Assembly (NCBI RefSeq): GCF_001612985.1
Contig: NZ_BDBM01000015.1
Location: 62,001-126,000 of the forward strand
Direction: 5' to 3'
Length of the DNA: 64,000 bases
Origin: Nocardia gamkensis NBRC 108242
GTDB taxonomy: Bacteria > Actinomycetota > Actinomycetes > Mycobacteriales > Mycobacteriaceae
In this document: positions 1 through 7,581 of the stretch, piece by piece
Layout of the letters: each line of letters starts with the position of its first letter
How positions within the stretch are numbered: position 1 is the first letter of the stretch
Made by a program: the position numbers and the translations under genes
The notes under the pieces: generated by a model
Told to the model about the DNA's origin: nothing
What the model saw: only the letters and a program-made list of their open reading frames with translations
Database searches by the model: none

Positions 1-147
1 GTCGAGGCGGGCGATCTGATCGTGGTGCTCGAGGCCATGAAGATGGAGAACCCGGTCAACGCCCACAAGGCGGGTGTGGTCACCGGTCTGTCCGTCGAGA
101 CGGGCGCGGCGATCACGCAGGGCACGGTTCTCGCCGAGATCAAGTAG
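1..147 (+). CDS. accA3: Acyl-CoA carboxylase alpha subunit, biotin carrier C-terminus (partial)
   Basis: Only the last 48 residues are in the window. They form the biotinyl/lipoyl carrier domain of an acetyl/propionyl-CoA carboxylase alpha chain. The EAMKMENPV motif contains the lysine that is biotinylated, and the sequence ends in the usual [13 protein letters not shown] hammerhead strands. The full protein would carry biotin carboxylase and carrier domains and load CO2 for fatty-acid or mycolic-acid precursor synthesis. The accA3 symbol rests on synteny with M. tuberculosis Rv3285 upstream of lat; the carrier domain itself is certain. The 5' end lies outside the window. Confidence 0.9.
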   Translation, partial: VEAGDLIVVLEAMKMENPVNAHKAGVVTGLSVETGAAITQGTVLAEIK

Positions 148-156
148 CAACGTCAC

Positions 157-194
157 GAAGCGGGCGCGGGACCACGAGGTTCCGCGCCCGCTTC
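157..194 (+). terminator. Terminator-like hairpin after accA3
   Basis: A perfect 13-bp inverted repeat (GAAGCGGGCGCGG at 157-169, complement at 182-194) with a 12-nt loop starts 10 bp after the carboxylase stop codon. There is no clear U-tract after it (GCTGTT), so it may act as a weak or processing terminator. Confidence 0.55.
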
Positions 195-280
195 GCTGTT
201 CACGCGGCGGTCCCTCCGCCGTCACGCGAGCTGCCTCCGCTGGACCCGAAACGCACACCGAGGTGTCGTATCGTGTTGCG

Positions 281-1219
281 GTGACCAGCTCGACAAGCCT
301 CTCCCCCGTCGCGGAGGTGATCCGCGCGCGGCGCGCCACGGCCGGCCGCGCCGACGGTCACCGCCTGGTGCTGGTGGTAGAGGGCGGCGGCAGCCGGGGC
401 GTGTACTCCAGCGGCATGGTGTCGGCGCTCGAGGAACTCGGGCTCGCCGGAGTATTCGACGCGGTGTACGGCACGTCGGCGGGCGCGATCAACGGCGCCT
501 GGTTGCTGTGCGGGCGCGCGATCCCCGGCATGCGCTCCTGGACCGATCCGGAGATCATGCGCCGCGCCGTCGACCCGGCCCGGCTCCTGCGCGGACGTCC
601 GGCGTTCGATCTGCGGTATCTCGTGCACCAGGTGTACGACGGCATCGAACCGATGGATTTCGAGGCGATCCTGGCCAACTCCACGACCTTCCATCCGATC
701 GCCACCGATATCCGGACCGGGCAGGCGGTCGATCTGCATCCACACATCACCGACAAGCGGACGCTCATGCGTGCGCTGCGCGCGTCGGCGGGCCTGCCCA
801 TTCTGGCCGGGCCCCCGGTCGCCCTGGGCAGTTCGGCGTACTTCGACGGCGGCCTCTCCGAGACCGTGCCGATCCGCACCGCGGTCCGCGCGGGCGCCAC
901 CCATGCCTTGGTCCTGCGCACCCGGAGGGTGGACGAACGTCGGCCGCCCGCCTCGCGCCTGCACCAGATCATCGGCGGCGGCTATCTGCGCGCCGTGGCC
1001 CCCGGCGCGTACCGGGCCTGGCTCGAACGCCCGCGGCAACAGGACCTCGAGGACCGGGCCCTCGCCGAATTGGGCGACTCCGTGCTCCAGATCCACCCGC
1101 CCGTCGGCTCCCCGGACGTGGACAGCGCCGCCCGCGACACCGCACTACTCGCCAGGGCCTTGCAAATCGGCCGCACAGCCGTGCTCGGCGCGCTCTCCGC
1201 CGCCATCCCAGCCGCCTGA
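281..1219 (+). CDS. Patatin-like phospholipase family protein
   Basis: 312-residue alpha/beta serine hydrolase of the patatin family, which hydrolyses acyl chains of phospholipids or other lipids using a Ser-Asp dyad. Visible motifs are the glycine-rich oxyanion loop GGGSRG (about residues 35-40), the nucleophile elbow GTSAG with Ser66, and the catalytic DGG with Asp189. No signal peptide is seen, so it is probably cytoplasmic. The GTG at 281 is chosen because similarity to the family begins soon after it. An in-frame ATG at 74 would overlap the carboxylase gene and add 69 low-complexity residues that do not look like protein. The substrate is unknown. Confidence 0.85.
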   Translation: MTSSTSLSPVAEVIRARRATAGRADGHRLVLVVEGGGSRGVYSSGMVSALEELGLAGVFDAVYGTSAGAINGAWLLCGRAIPGMRSWTDPEIMRRAVDPARLLRGRPAFDLRYLVHQVYDGIEPMDFEAILANSTTFHPIATDIRTGQAVDLHPHITDKRTLMRALRASAGLPILAGPPVALGSSAYFDGGLSETVPIRTAVRAGATHALVLRTRRVDERRPPASRLHQIIGGGYLRAVAPGAYRAWLERPRQQDLEDRALAELGDSVLQIHPPVGSPDVDSAARDTALLARALQIGRTAVLGALSAAIPAA

Positions 1220-1237
1220 CCGACTCCGGCAAGGTGT

Positions 1238-3265
1238 TCAGGCGATGTGGACTCGCACGCCGCCGGAGAGGACGAAGTCGTGCAGTTCCAAGTGGTCGGG
1301 GGTCGCCGTCCGGGGCAGGTCGAATACGAGCTGGGTGGTGGCGGACTGCTCGGGGCGCAGCTCGAAGGAGTAGCCGAGGCGCTGCTGGGTGTTCTGCCAC
1401 ATGGTGGCGGTGGCGTTGTGGTCGAAGGGCGTGTTCTGCGCGTCCAGCAGGCGTTGGCCCATCGGCAGGAACCACTTCGTCTCGTCGGAGATATTCCGCA
1501 CGGCCAGCGTGACGATCAGGAACGAGCCCGTGGCCCGCTGCAATCCGACTCGTGCCACACCCGTGTCGACGTTCGTCACGACGAACTCGAATTTGCCGTC
1601 GCGGACAGGACTGCCCGCCGGTGCCACGGCGGCCGGATCGGACCCGCCGTCGTCCCCGGGTGGCCCGGGGTTCTCCACCGCCACCGCCGAGGGCGGCAAG
1701 GTGGGCGCGGGCGCGCCGGAATCACCGGCCCTGGTTCCCGCGGCGATCAACGCGACGCAGCCCGCCGCGAACGCGAACGGCGCGAGGAATACCACGATCA
1801 GCGCGCCGATCATCTTCGAAAGAAGACTCCGGCGACGTCGCGGCCGACGACGCGGGACCGGGACGCCCGGGCGACGCTGCGCGACCGGCGGGGCCGGACG
1901 CTGTACCGCTGGGAAGACCTTTCGCGCAGGCGCACGATACGGCGATGCGACAGGGCCGGGCTTCGAGGGCAGCACGCGAGCGAGCAACCGTTCCTGCCAA
2001 CCCGGCTGTGCACCCCGGGCAGGTCCGGCGGGATACGATCCGCGCCCTGGGCCTGGATACGGCTGTTCTGCAACGGGATAACCGGTCGATGCGGGCGGAC
2101 GCTGCGCACCGGCGTATCCGCTCGGTGACGAGCCGGGAGTCGGAACATGCTGAACCGGTCCGGGATTGGGCGCGACTGTCGACCAGTCGAGCTTGGTGGC
2201 CACAAGGGTCGGGGTAGGGCCCGGGTTCGGCAGGACTTTCGTCGGGTCAGGCGTTCGCCGTGGCCGCTCGGGATCCACGGATTCCGATGCGGCTGCGGTG
2301 GCTTTCGAGTCCGTTCGCGGCGAAAGCGCAGCTGGACCATCGACTCCGGAGCGGTGTGAAGATTCCGGGACCGGCACGGAATCCATACGGGTCAGCGGCT
2401 TCGTCGCCGGGCGATCCGATCCGGACGGCGGCACGGCTACCGGCTCCGGAGCGGACGCGCCGATCGCGGCGCGCGCGGCCGCGGCGAATCCTCCCGCGGT
2501 CGGGAACCTTTCGCTCGGTTCCTTGGCAAGACCGCGAGCGATGACGGCGTCCAACGCGGCGGGGACGGCGGCGCACACCGAACCGGCGCGTGGGGGCGGC
2601 GCCATCAGGTGGGCGTGCATCTGCTGCGCGGGATCGGTATCGCCGTAGAGCCGCGCACCGGTGAGGCATTCGTAGAGCACGCAGGTCAGCGAGTAGACGT
2701 CGGCGCGTCCGTCCGCCTTTCCGCTGAACCGTTCCGGGGCCATGTACGCGAGGGTGCCGATCGCCATGCCGGTGGTGGTCACGGCCGTCTGTCCGAGGCC
2801 GTGCGCGATGCCGAAGTCGATCAGATAGGTGAAGCCACTGGGATGCACGACGATGTTCGACGGTTTGACGTCGCGGTGCACCAGCCCGGCCCGGTGCGCC
2901 ACATCGAGCGCGGCGGCGACGTGGCCGATGACGCCGATCGCGACGGCCGGTGGCATCGGGCCCTCGGCCACCAGCTTCCCCGCCAGGTCGGCGCCCTCGA
3001 CGAATTGCATATCGATGTAGAGCCGACCGTCGATCTCGCCGAATCGGTGGATCCGCGGCACGTGCGGGTCGCGCAACTGCGCCACGGCTTCGGCTTCCCG
3101 CTCGAACCGCTTGCGGTATCCGGGCGCGGCCGCGAGGTCGGCGGGCAGGAGTTTCAACGCCACCCGCCGCGCCGCCACCATGTCGTACGCCAGCCAGACC
3201 TGACCCATGCCGCCCTTGCCCAGCGGTCGCTCCAGCCGGTAACCCCCGAATCGCACCTCCCCCAT
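1238..3265 (-). CDS. Transmembrane Ser/Thr protein kinase with DUF4352-like sensor domain
   Basis: 675-residue PknB-type (Hanks) kinase. The N-terminal kinase domain (about 8-270) has the P-loop GKGGMG (16-21), invariant Lys38 (VALK), catalytic HRDVKPSN (130-137) and DFG (150-152). A long Pro-rich juxtamembrane stretch (about 280-480) is followed by one transmembrane helix (about 487-510) and an extracellular domain of about 120 residues (555-675). That domain resembles DUF4352 immunoprotective-like folds (strand pattern FLIVTLAVRNIS). It should sense an outside signal and phosphorylate cytoplasmic proteins. The next gene upstream is a paralogous kinase on the same strand, 174 bp away. The signal and targets are unknown. 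Confidence 0.92.
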   Translation of the reverse strand: MGEVRFGGYRLERPLGKGGMGQVWLAYDMVAARRVALKLLPADLAAAPGYRKRFEREAEAVAQLRDPHVPRIHRFGEIDGRLYIDMQFVEGADLAGKLVAEGPMPPAVAIGVIGHVAAALDVAHRAGLVHRDVKPSNIVVHPSGFTYLIDFGIAHGLGQTAVTTTGMAIGTLAYMAPERFSGKADGRADVYSLTCVLYECLTGARLYGDTDPAQQMHAHLMAPPPRAGSVCAAVPAALDAVIARGLAKEPSERFPTAGGFAAAARAAIGASAPEPVAVPPSGSDRPATKPLTRMDSVPVPESSHRSGVDGPAALSPRTDSKATAAASESVDPERPRRTPDPTKVLPNPGPTPTLVATKLDWSTVAPNPGPVQHVPTPGSSPSGYAGAQRPPASTGYPVAEQPYPGPGRGSYPAGPARGAQPGWQERLLARVLPSKPGPVASPYRAPARKVFPAVQRPAPPVAQRRPGVPVPRRRPRRRRSLLSKMIGALIVVFLAPFAFAAGCVALIAAGTRAGDSGAPAPTLPPSAVAVENPGPPGDDGGSDPAAVAPAGSPVRDGKFEFVVTNVDTGVARVGLQRATGSFLIVTLAVRNISDETKWFLPMGQRLLDAQNTPFDHNATATMWQNTQQRLGYSFELRPEQSATTQLVFDLPRTATPDHLELHDFVLSGGVRVHIA

Positions 3266-3439
3266 CGCGAACCTCCAGTCACCGTTGACAGCTGGTCGAC
3301 CCGGCCTCCACCTGCGGCGCGCACAACGGAAATCAGCAGCTCACCGCGCCGATACCGAAGAAGTGGCCTCTTTCGGAGCGTAACCGCCCCCCGCGTCACG
3401 CACCACTGTGTGCTCGACGACAGTCCGGCAACGGCCCGC

Positions 3440-4825
3440 CTACTTACCCGGCTTGGCCTTGGGCTTGCCGTTGCCGTTGCCCGGATTCGCGTGCTCGGGC
3501 TTGCCCCGGCCGGGTTTGTCGTCGGAGGCGGGCTGTCCGGACTGGTTCGAGTCGTCGACGTTCTCCGCGGCGACACCGCCCGCGGCCGGCGCTGCCGGAA
3601 GCCAGCTCGACCGGCCCCCGGCCAACGGAGTGCAGGTCAGCACGAGGCCGTCCACGGTGACGCTGTGCACGTCCACCACCGGGTCGCACGGCTGACCCGC
3701 GCCGGGCAGGACCAGGATGGGCGCCGAAATGGGCACCGGCGCCCGCGTGGCCGGTACATGCGGCGGCGGCGCGGACGGTTCCTGCTTCGGAGACGGGGCG
3801 GGTGCGGAGGCCGGTCCCGCGTCGGCCGCGTCCGGGCGCCCGAGCCACAGCGACCCGGCGACCAGCGCGACGAGCGCCGCGAAAGCCACGAGCGCCGGAC
3901 GCGATCCGGAAGCCGTTCGCGCTGCGGGCGCGGCGCCGGTTCGGACGACCCCACGCGGCGGCGGGAGCACGAAGGTCGGCACCGACGACGCGAGTTCGAC
4001 CGTGGTGGCGTCCTGGCCCGTCAGGGCCGCATACCCGGCCGAGGCCAGTTCCCCGGCGCTGGACCAGCGCAGGGCGGGGTCTTTCGCCATGCCGCGTGCG
4101 ATCACCGCGTCCAGCGCGGGCGGCAAGGCCGGATTCAGCGCGGAGGCGAGCGGAGGGGTTTGCATCAGGTGAGCGCGCAACATGCGCGGCGGGTCGCCGT
4201 CGTCGAACGGCCTTCGCCCGGTGAGGCACTCGTACAGCACGCAGGCCAGCGAATACTGATCGGACTGGGGTACCGCCGACCCGTCGAACCGCTCCGGCGC
4301 CATGTAGGCCAGCGTGCCCACCACGTTGCCGGTGGCGGTGATCGCGGGCTGGTCGCTGCGCTGCGCGGTGCCGAAGTCGATCAGGTAGGCGGTGCCGTCG
4401 GGTGTCACCATGATGTTGGACGGCTTCACGTCGCGGTGCACCAGACCCGCACGATGCGCGATGTCGAGCGCGCCGGCCGTCTGCACGACGATCTCGATCG
4501 CGCGCTCGGGTTCCAGCCGCCCCGCCCGCCGCAGCAGCGCGGCCACGTCGGAGCCTTCGATGAACTCCATATCGATGTACAGGCGGCCGTCGAGTTCGCC
4601 GAACGAATGGATCGGCACCAGGTGCGGCCCGCGCACTTGGGAGGCGAGCCGAGCCTCCCTGGTGAATCGCTGCCGGAATTTGGGGTCCGCCGCGTACGCG
4701 GCGGTCAGTACCTTCAACGCGACGGCACGGTCGGCGGTGGTGTCGTGCGCGAGCCAGACCTCGCCCATGCCGCCGCTGCCCAGCAGCCGATCGAGGCGGT
4801 AGTGGCCGAACCACAGCTCGCCCAT
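3440..4825 (-). CDS. Transmembrane Ser/Thr protein kinase (tandem paralog)
   Basis: 461-residue Hanks-type kinase with the same motif positions as its downstream neighbour: GSGGMG loop at 16-21, Lys38, HRD at 130-132 and DFG at 150-152. This points to a tandem duplication. A linker leads to one transmembrane helix (about 311-329). The short extracellular tail has two cysteines about 18 residues apart that could form a disulfide, and ends in a Lys/Gly/Asn/Pro-rich basic stretch that might contact cell-wall polymers. It lacks the DUF4352-like sensor of the other copy, so the two kinases probably read different signals. The ATG at 4825 begins directly before the conserved MGELWFGHYRL start. Confidence 0.92.
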   Translation of the reverse strand: MGELWFGHYRLDRLLGSGGMGEVWLAHDTTADRAVALKVLTAAYAADPKFRQRFTREARLASQVRGPHLVPIHSFGELDGRLYIDMEFIEGSDVAALLRRAGRLEPERAIEIVVQTAGALDIAHRAGLVHRDVKPSNIMVTPDGTAYLIDFGTAQRSDQPAITATGNVVGTLAYMAPERFDGSAVPQSDQYSLACVLYECLTGRRPFDDGDPPRMLRAHLMQTPPLASALNPALPPALDAVIARGMAKDPALRWSSAGELASAGYAALTGQDATTVELASSVPTFVLPPPRGVVRTGAAPAARTASGSRPALVAFAALVALVAGSLWLGRPDAADAGPASAPAPSPKQEPSAPPPHVPATRAPVPISAPILVLPGAGQPCDPVVDVHSVTVDGLVLTCTPLAGGRSSWLPAAPAAGGVAAENVDDSNQSGQPASDDKPGRGKPEHANPGNGNGKPKAKPGK

Positions 4826-4842
4826 GTCGTAGAACCTCCCGC

Positions 4843-4848
4843 TAGCCT
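4843..4848 (+). promoter_or_regulatory. Candidate -10 for a leaderless start
   Basis: TAGCCT lies 7 nt before the ATG at 4856, the spacing expected when transcription starts at or next to the start codon. No ribosome binding site is visible for that gene. No good -35 is seen. The 30-bp gap also has to hold the promoter or leader of the divergent kinase gene. Confidence 0.4.
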
Positions 4849-4855
4849 CTTCCTC

Positions 4856-5029
4856 ATGACCGAGCTACCCGAAATCCGCCTGGATACCGCGAAACGCGCA
4901 AAAAAGGCGGCGCGGTCATCCGATCATGTCGCAGCGAGGCCGGTCGGCGCCGCGGAATTCGGCGGAGTGGTGACGGACGCGCTGGTCGCCGTGGCGGGCT
5001 ACGGGCGCGGCGCGGCGGGCGAACGCTGA
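4856..5029 (+). CDS. Small hypothetical protein (57 aa)
   Basis: A 57-residue protein with a basic central segment (AKRAKKAARSSDHVAARP) and a small-residue C-terminus. It is not recognised as any family. Support for coding comes from context: the gene fits exactly into the gap after the divergent kinase gene, has a candidate -10 seven bases before its ATG, and its TGA overlaps the next ATG by one base, which suggests translational coupling to the GNAT-like gene. No membrane segment or signal peptide is seen. Confidence 0.55.
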   Translation: MTELPEIRLDTAKRAKKAARSSDHVAARPVGAAEFGGVVTDALVAVAGYGRGAAGER

Positions 5030-5373
5030 TGGAGCCGATCGAGATCAACGCGGGCGCCTGGTATCTGCGCGCTTTGCGCGCCGACGACCGCATCGATGAC
5101 CGCCCTGCCCTGGCCGAGGGCGGCGTCACCGAACCGGACTACGTGGCCCGGCGCAGTGCGGGCTGGGCTGAGGAGACGCATTTCTCCTGGGCGGTCTGCG
5201 AACCGACCACGGCCGAGCTGGTGGCCGAGATCGGCGCGACGCCGACGGGTGACGGCACCGCGGCGGTGGCGGGGTGGGCACGCCCGGGCTACGAAGCGGC
5301 CCTGGATGCCGGGCTGACGTCCGTCCGCCGTTTCGTCGAGGGAGGTTTGGGCCTGCGCCCGGTCACCCCCTGA
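5029..5373 (+). CDS. Short GNAT-like (RimJ/RimL-type) protein
   Basis: 114 residues. The N-terminal two thirds read like the start of a RimJ/RimL-type N-acetyltransferase: strand YLRALRADD, helix VTEPDYVARRSAGWAE, then THFSWAVCEPTTAELVAEIG. The region that should contain the acetyl-CoA pyrophosphate loop (Q/RxxGxG/A) instead reads WARPGYEAALDAGLTSVRR, and the protein ends about 50 residues short of the usual 170-190. It is either a truncated or degenerate acetyltransferase or a compact non-catalytic relative. It starts on the last base of the upstream stop codon. Confidence 0.6.
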   Translation: MEPIEINAGAWYLRALRADDRIDDRPALAEGGVTEPDYVARRSAGWAEETHFSWAVCEPTTAELVAEIGATPTGDGTAAVAGWARPGYEAALDAGLTSVRRFVEGGLGLRPVTP

Positions 5374-5617
5374 CCACCCGACGACCGGCGTGCTCCGGCC
5401 AGGTCAGCGCATCACGCCGGTGCGCCCGTCGGGTAACGGCCGGATGGTGAACTCGTGCGGACCTTACGCGCCAGCGGATTCCGGGTGATCCGACAACGCC
5501 GGAACGGAGACGACGAGGGGGCGACCACCGGTACATCCGCTGCCGGTTCGAGTGCCGCACCTTCTCGGAGAGGGGTGACGACATGGATGCCGAGCCCGAG
5601 AGCCTCCCGTTCGCGGG

Positions 5618-6952
5618 CTATTCCAGACCGGCCAGGACCCGGTCCAGGGCGTCGACGGCCTCGTCCAACTCGGCGCCGGTGACCGTCAACGGAGGACGGA
5701 ACCGGATGCCCCGCTCGCCGGTGCCGAGGATCAGCACCCGCTCCCGCTCGCGCAGCGCGGTGAGCACATCGTCGCGCAGCCGCGACGACGAGAGCGTGAT
5801 CGCGCACATCAGGCCGCGCCCGCGCGGCTCGCTGACATCGGGGTGCCGGGCGGCGAGCGCGCCCAGCCGTTCGAGCAGGTGCGCCCCCAGCGGCCGGGAC
5901 CGTTCGATCAGTTCGTCCCGCTCGAGCACCTCCAAGACGCGCCTGCTGCGCACCATGTCGGCGAGGTTGCCGCCCCAGGTCGAGTTGAGCCGGGAGCTGA
6001 CCGCGAACACGTTGTCGGGCACCTCGTCCACGCGGCCACCCGCCATGACGCCGCACACCTGGGTCCGCTTACCGAAAGCGACCACGTCCGGCGCCAGGCC
6101 GAGTTGCTGGTAGGCCCAGGCCGTTCCGGTCATGCCGACGCCGGTCTGCACCTCGTCCAGCACGAACAGCGCGTCGTGCTCGTGACACAGCTGCTGCACG
6201 GCTTGCAGGAATTGCGGGCGCAGATGCCGGTCGCCGCCCTCGCCCTGGATCGGCTCGGCGATGAAACACGCTATGTCGTGCGGGTTTTCCTCGAATGCCC
6301 GCCGCGCCTGCGCCAGCGCGCACGCCTCGGCCTCCTCGATGTCGAAGGCGTCGGTGACGTAAGGGGACTTGATGCGCGGCCAGTCGAACTTCGGAAAGCG
6401 CTCGGTCTTCACCGGATCGGTGTTGGTGAGCGACATGGTGTACCCGCTGCGGCCGTGGAACGCGCCGGTCAAATGCAGCACCTTGGAGCCGAGTTCCGCT
6501 GTGCGGCCCTGGGATTCGTTGTGCCTGCTCTTCCAGTCGAACGCGATCTTGAGGGCGTTCTCCACCGCGAGGGCGCCGCCGTCGATGAAGAACAGGTGCG
6601 GTAACCGCGGATCGCCGAGCACCCGCACGAACGTCTCGACGAAGCGGGCCATCTCGACGGTGTAGATGTCGGAGTTGCTCGGCTTGTTCACCGCGGCGGC
6701 GGTGAGTTCGGCCAGGAACTGCGGGTCCTCGGCGAGGGCGGGGTGGTTCATGCCCAGCGCGTTGGAGGCGAAGAAACCGAACATGTCGAGGTAGGGGCTG
6801 CCGTCGCGTTCGTCGACGAGGCGGCAGCCACGGGAACGGTTGAGGTCGAGCACCAGGTCGAAGCCGTCGGCCAGGATGCTCGCCGACAAGATCTCATGGA
6901 CCCGGGCGGCGGGGGTGACCGCCGGGCGGGTGCGTTCCAGTTCGATGGTCAC
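5618..6952 (-). CDS. lat: L-lysine 6-transaminase (lysine epsilon-aminotransferase)
   Basis: 444-residue fold-type I PLP enzyme that moves the epsilon-amino group of lysine to 2-oxoglutarate, giving aminoadipate semialdehyde (piperideine-6-carboxylate) and glutamate. The family-specific FFIDGGALAVENALKIAFDWK stretch (split here as FFIDGGALAVEN and ALKIAFDWK) and the PLP-lysine segment FGKRTQVCG are present, and length matches the M. tuberculosis enzyme. Its product is the substrate of the dehydrogenase encoded at 7582. The GTG start at 6952 has TACCCT six bases upstream, so the mRNA may be leaderless. An A/T-rich palindrome just beyond is a likely binding site for the adjacent Lrp-type regulator. 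Confidence 0.94.
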   Translation of the reverse strand: MTIELERTRPAVTPAARVHEILSASILADGFDLVLDLNRSRGCRLVDERDGSPYLDMFGFFASNALGMNHPALAEDPQFLAELTAAAVNKPSNSDIYTVEMARFVETFVRVLGDPRLPHLFFIDGGALAVENALKIAFDWKSRHNESQGRTAELGSKVLHLTGAFHGRSGYTMSLTNTDPVKTERFPKFDWPRIKSPYVTDAFDIEEAEACALAQARRAFEENPHDIACFIAEPIQGEGGDRHLRPQFLQAVQQLCHEHDALFVLDEVQTGVGMTGTAWAYQQLGLAPDVVAFGKRTQVCGVMAGGRVDEVPDNVFAVSSRLNSTWGGNLADMVRSRRVLEVLERDELIERSRPLGAHLLERLGALAARHPDVSEPRGRGLMCAITLSSSRLRDDVLTALRERERVLILGTGERGIRFRPPLTVTGAELDEAVDALDRVLAGLE

Positions 6953-6958
6953 GCCCTG

Positions 6959-6978
6959 AGGGTACGTAAAAATTTACG
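6959..6978 (-). promoter_or_regulatory. lat promoter -10 and adjacent Lrp-type palindrome
   Basis: On the minus strand TACCCT (6959-6964) lies 6 nt before the lat GTG. Directly upstream is the perfect palindrome CGTAAAAATTTACG (6965-6978) in an unusually A/T-rich stretch of this high-GC sequence. Lrp/AsnC proteins favour such A/T-centred palindromes, and the only regulator next door is the Lrp homologue at 7017-7469. Confidence 0.5.
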
Positions 6979-7016
6979 GAACCTCTATGACTATCCGTAT
7001 TAATTACACAGAATCG

Positions 7017-7469
7017 CTACCTGTCATAGAATGTCTGCAAGATGATGGTGCTCCGGGTGCGCACGTTGGCGGTGGCTCTGATCTCTTGGAGCAATTGCTC
7101 GAGGTGCCGCGGAGACGCCACACGCACCAGCAGGATGTAGCTTTCCTCCCCGGCCACCGAGTGGCACGCCTCGATGCCGGGGATGTGCTGCAATACCGCG
7201 GGCGCGTCATCGGGTTGCGACGGGTCGAGAGGAGTGATCGCGACGAATGCCGACAGCAGTTGACCGAGCGCTTCGGGATCGACGTGTGCGGTATACCCGC
7301 GGATCACACCGCGCGCCTCTAATCGGCGGACCCGGGACTGCACCGCCGACACCGACAGACTCGCCTTCTCGGCCAGGTTGGACAGAGTGGCCCGTCCATC
7401 GGCCATCAGTTCACGAATCAGCAGGCGATCGATGTCATCGAGTACGGGTCTTGCCGGTGTATCCGCCAT
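7017..7469 (-). CDS. lrpA: Lrp/AsnC-family transcriptional regulator
   Basis: 150 residues with an N-terminal helix-turn-helix (LSNLAEKASLSVSAVQSRVRRLEARGVI, residues about 29-56) and a C-terminal RAM effector-binding domain (about 70-145). It matches the regulator next to lat in M. tuberculosis (Rv3291c) by position. Such proteins form octamers that bind amino acids; lysine or a catabolite is the obvious ligand here but this is inferred. It is transcribed in the same direction as lat, 64 bp upstream of it, and divergently from the dehydrogenase gene, so it can control both arms of the pathway. Confidence 0.92.
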   Translation of the reverse strand: MADTPARPVLDDIDRLLIRELMADGRATLSNLAEKASLSVSAVQSRVRRLEARGVIRGYTAHVDPEALGQLLSAFVAITPLDPSQPDDAPAVLQHIPGIEACHSVAGEESYILLVRVASPRHLEQLLQEIRATANVRTRSTIILQTFYDR

Positions 7470-7581
7470 CAGCGAAGGCTAACTCAGGCGGCCCGCCTCG
7501 TGTCCGAAACCTGACCCCCATCCTCCCACTCCATGGGACGAACACGCCGCGACGCGGCCGAAAGGTACGGCGGTACAACAG

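Noticed and set aside
2609..5029. An open frame of over 800 codons on the plus strand antisense to both kinases
   Set aside because: It mirrors the codon structure of the kinase genes in high-GC DNA and reads as His/Arg/Gly-rich nonsense. Only its last 57 codons, which lie beyond the kinase start, form a separate small gene.
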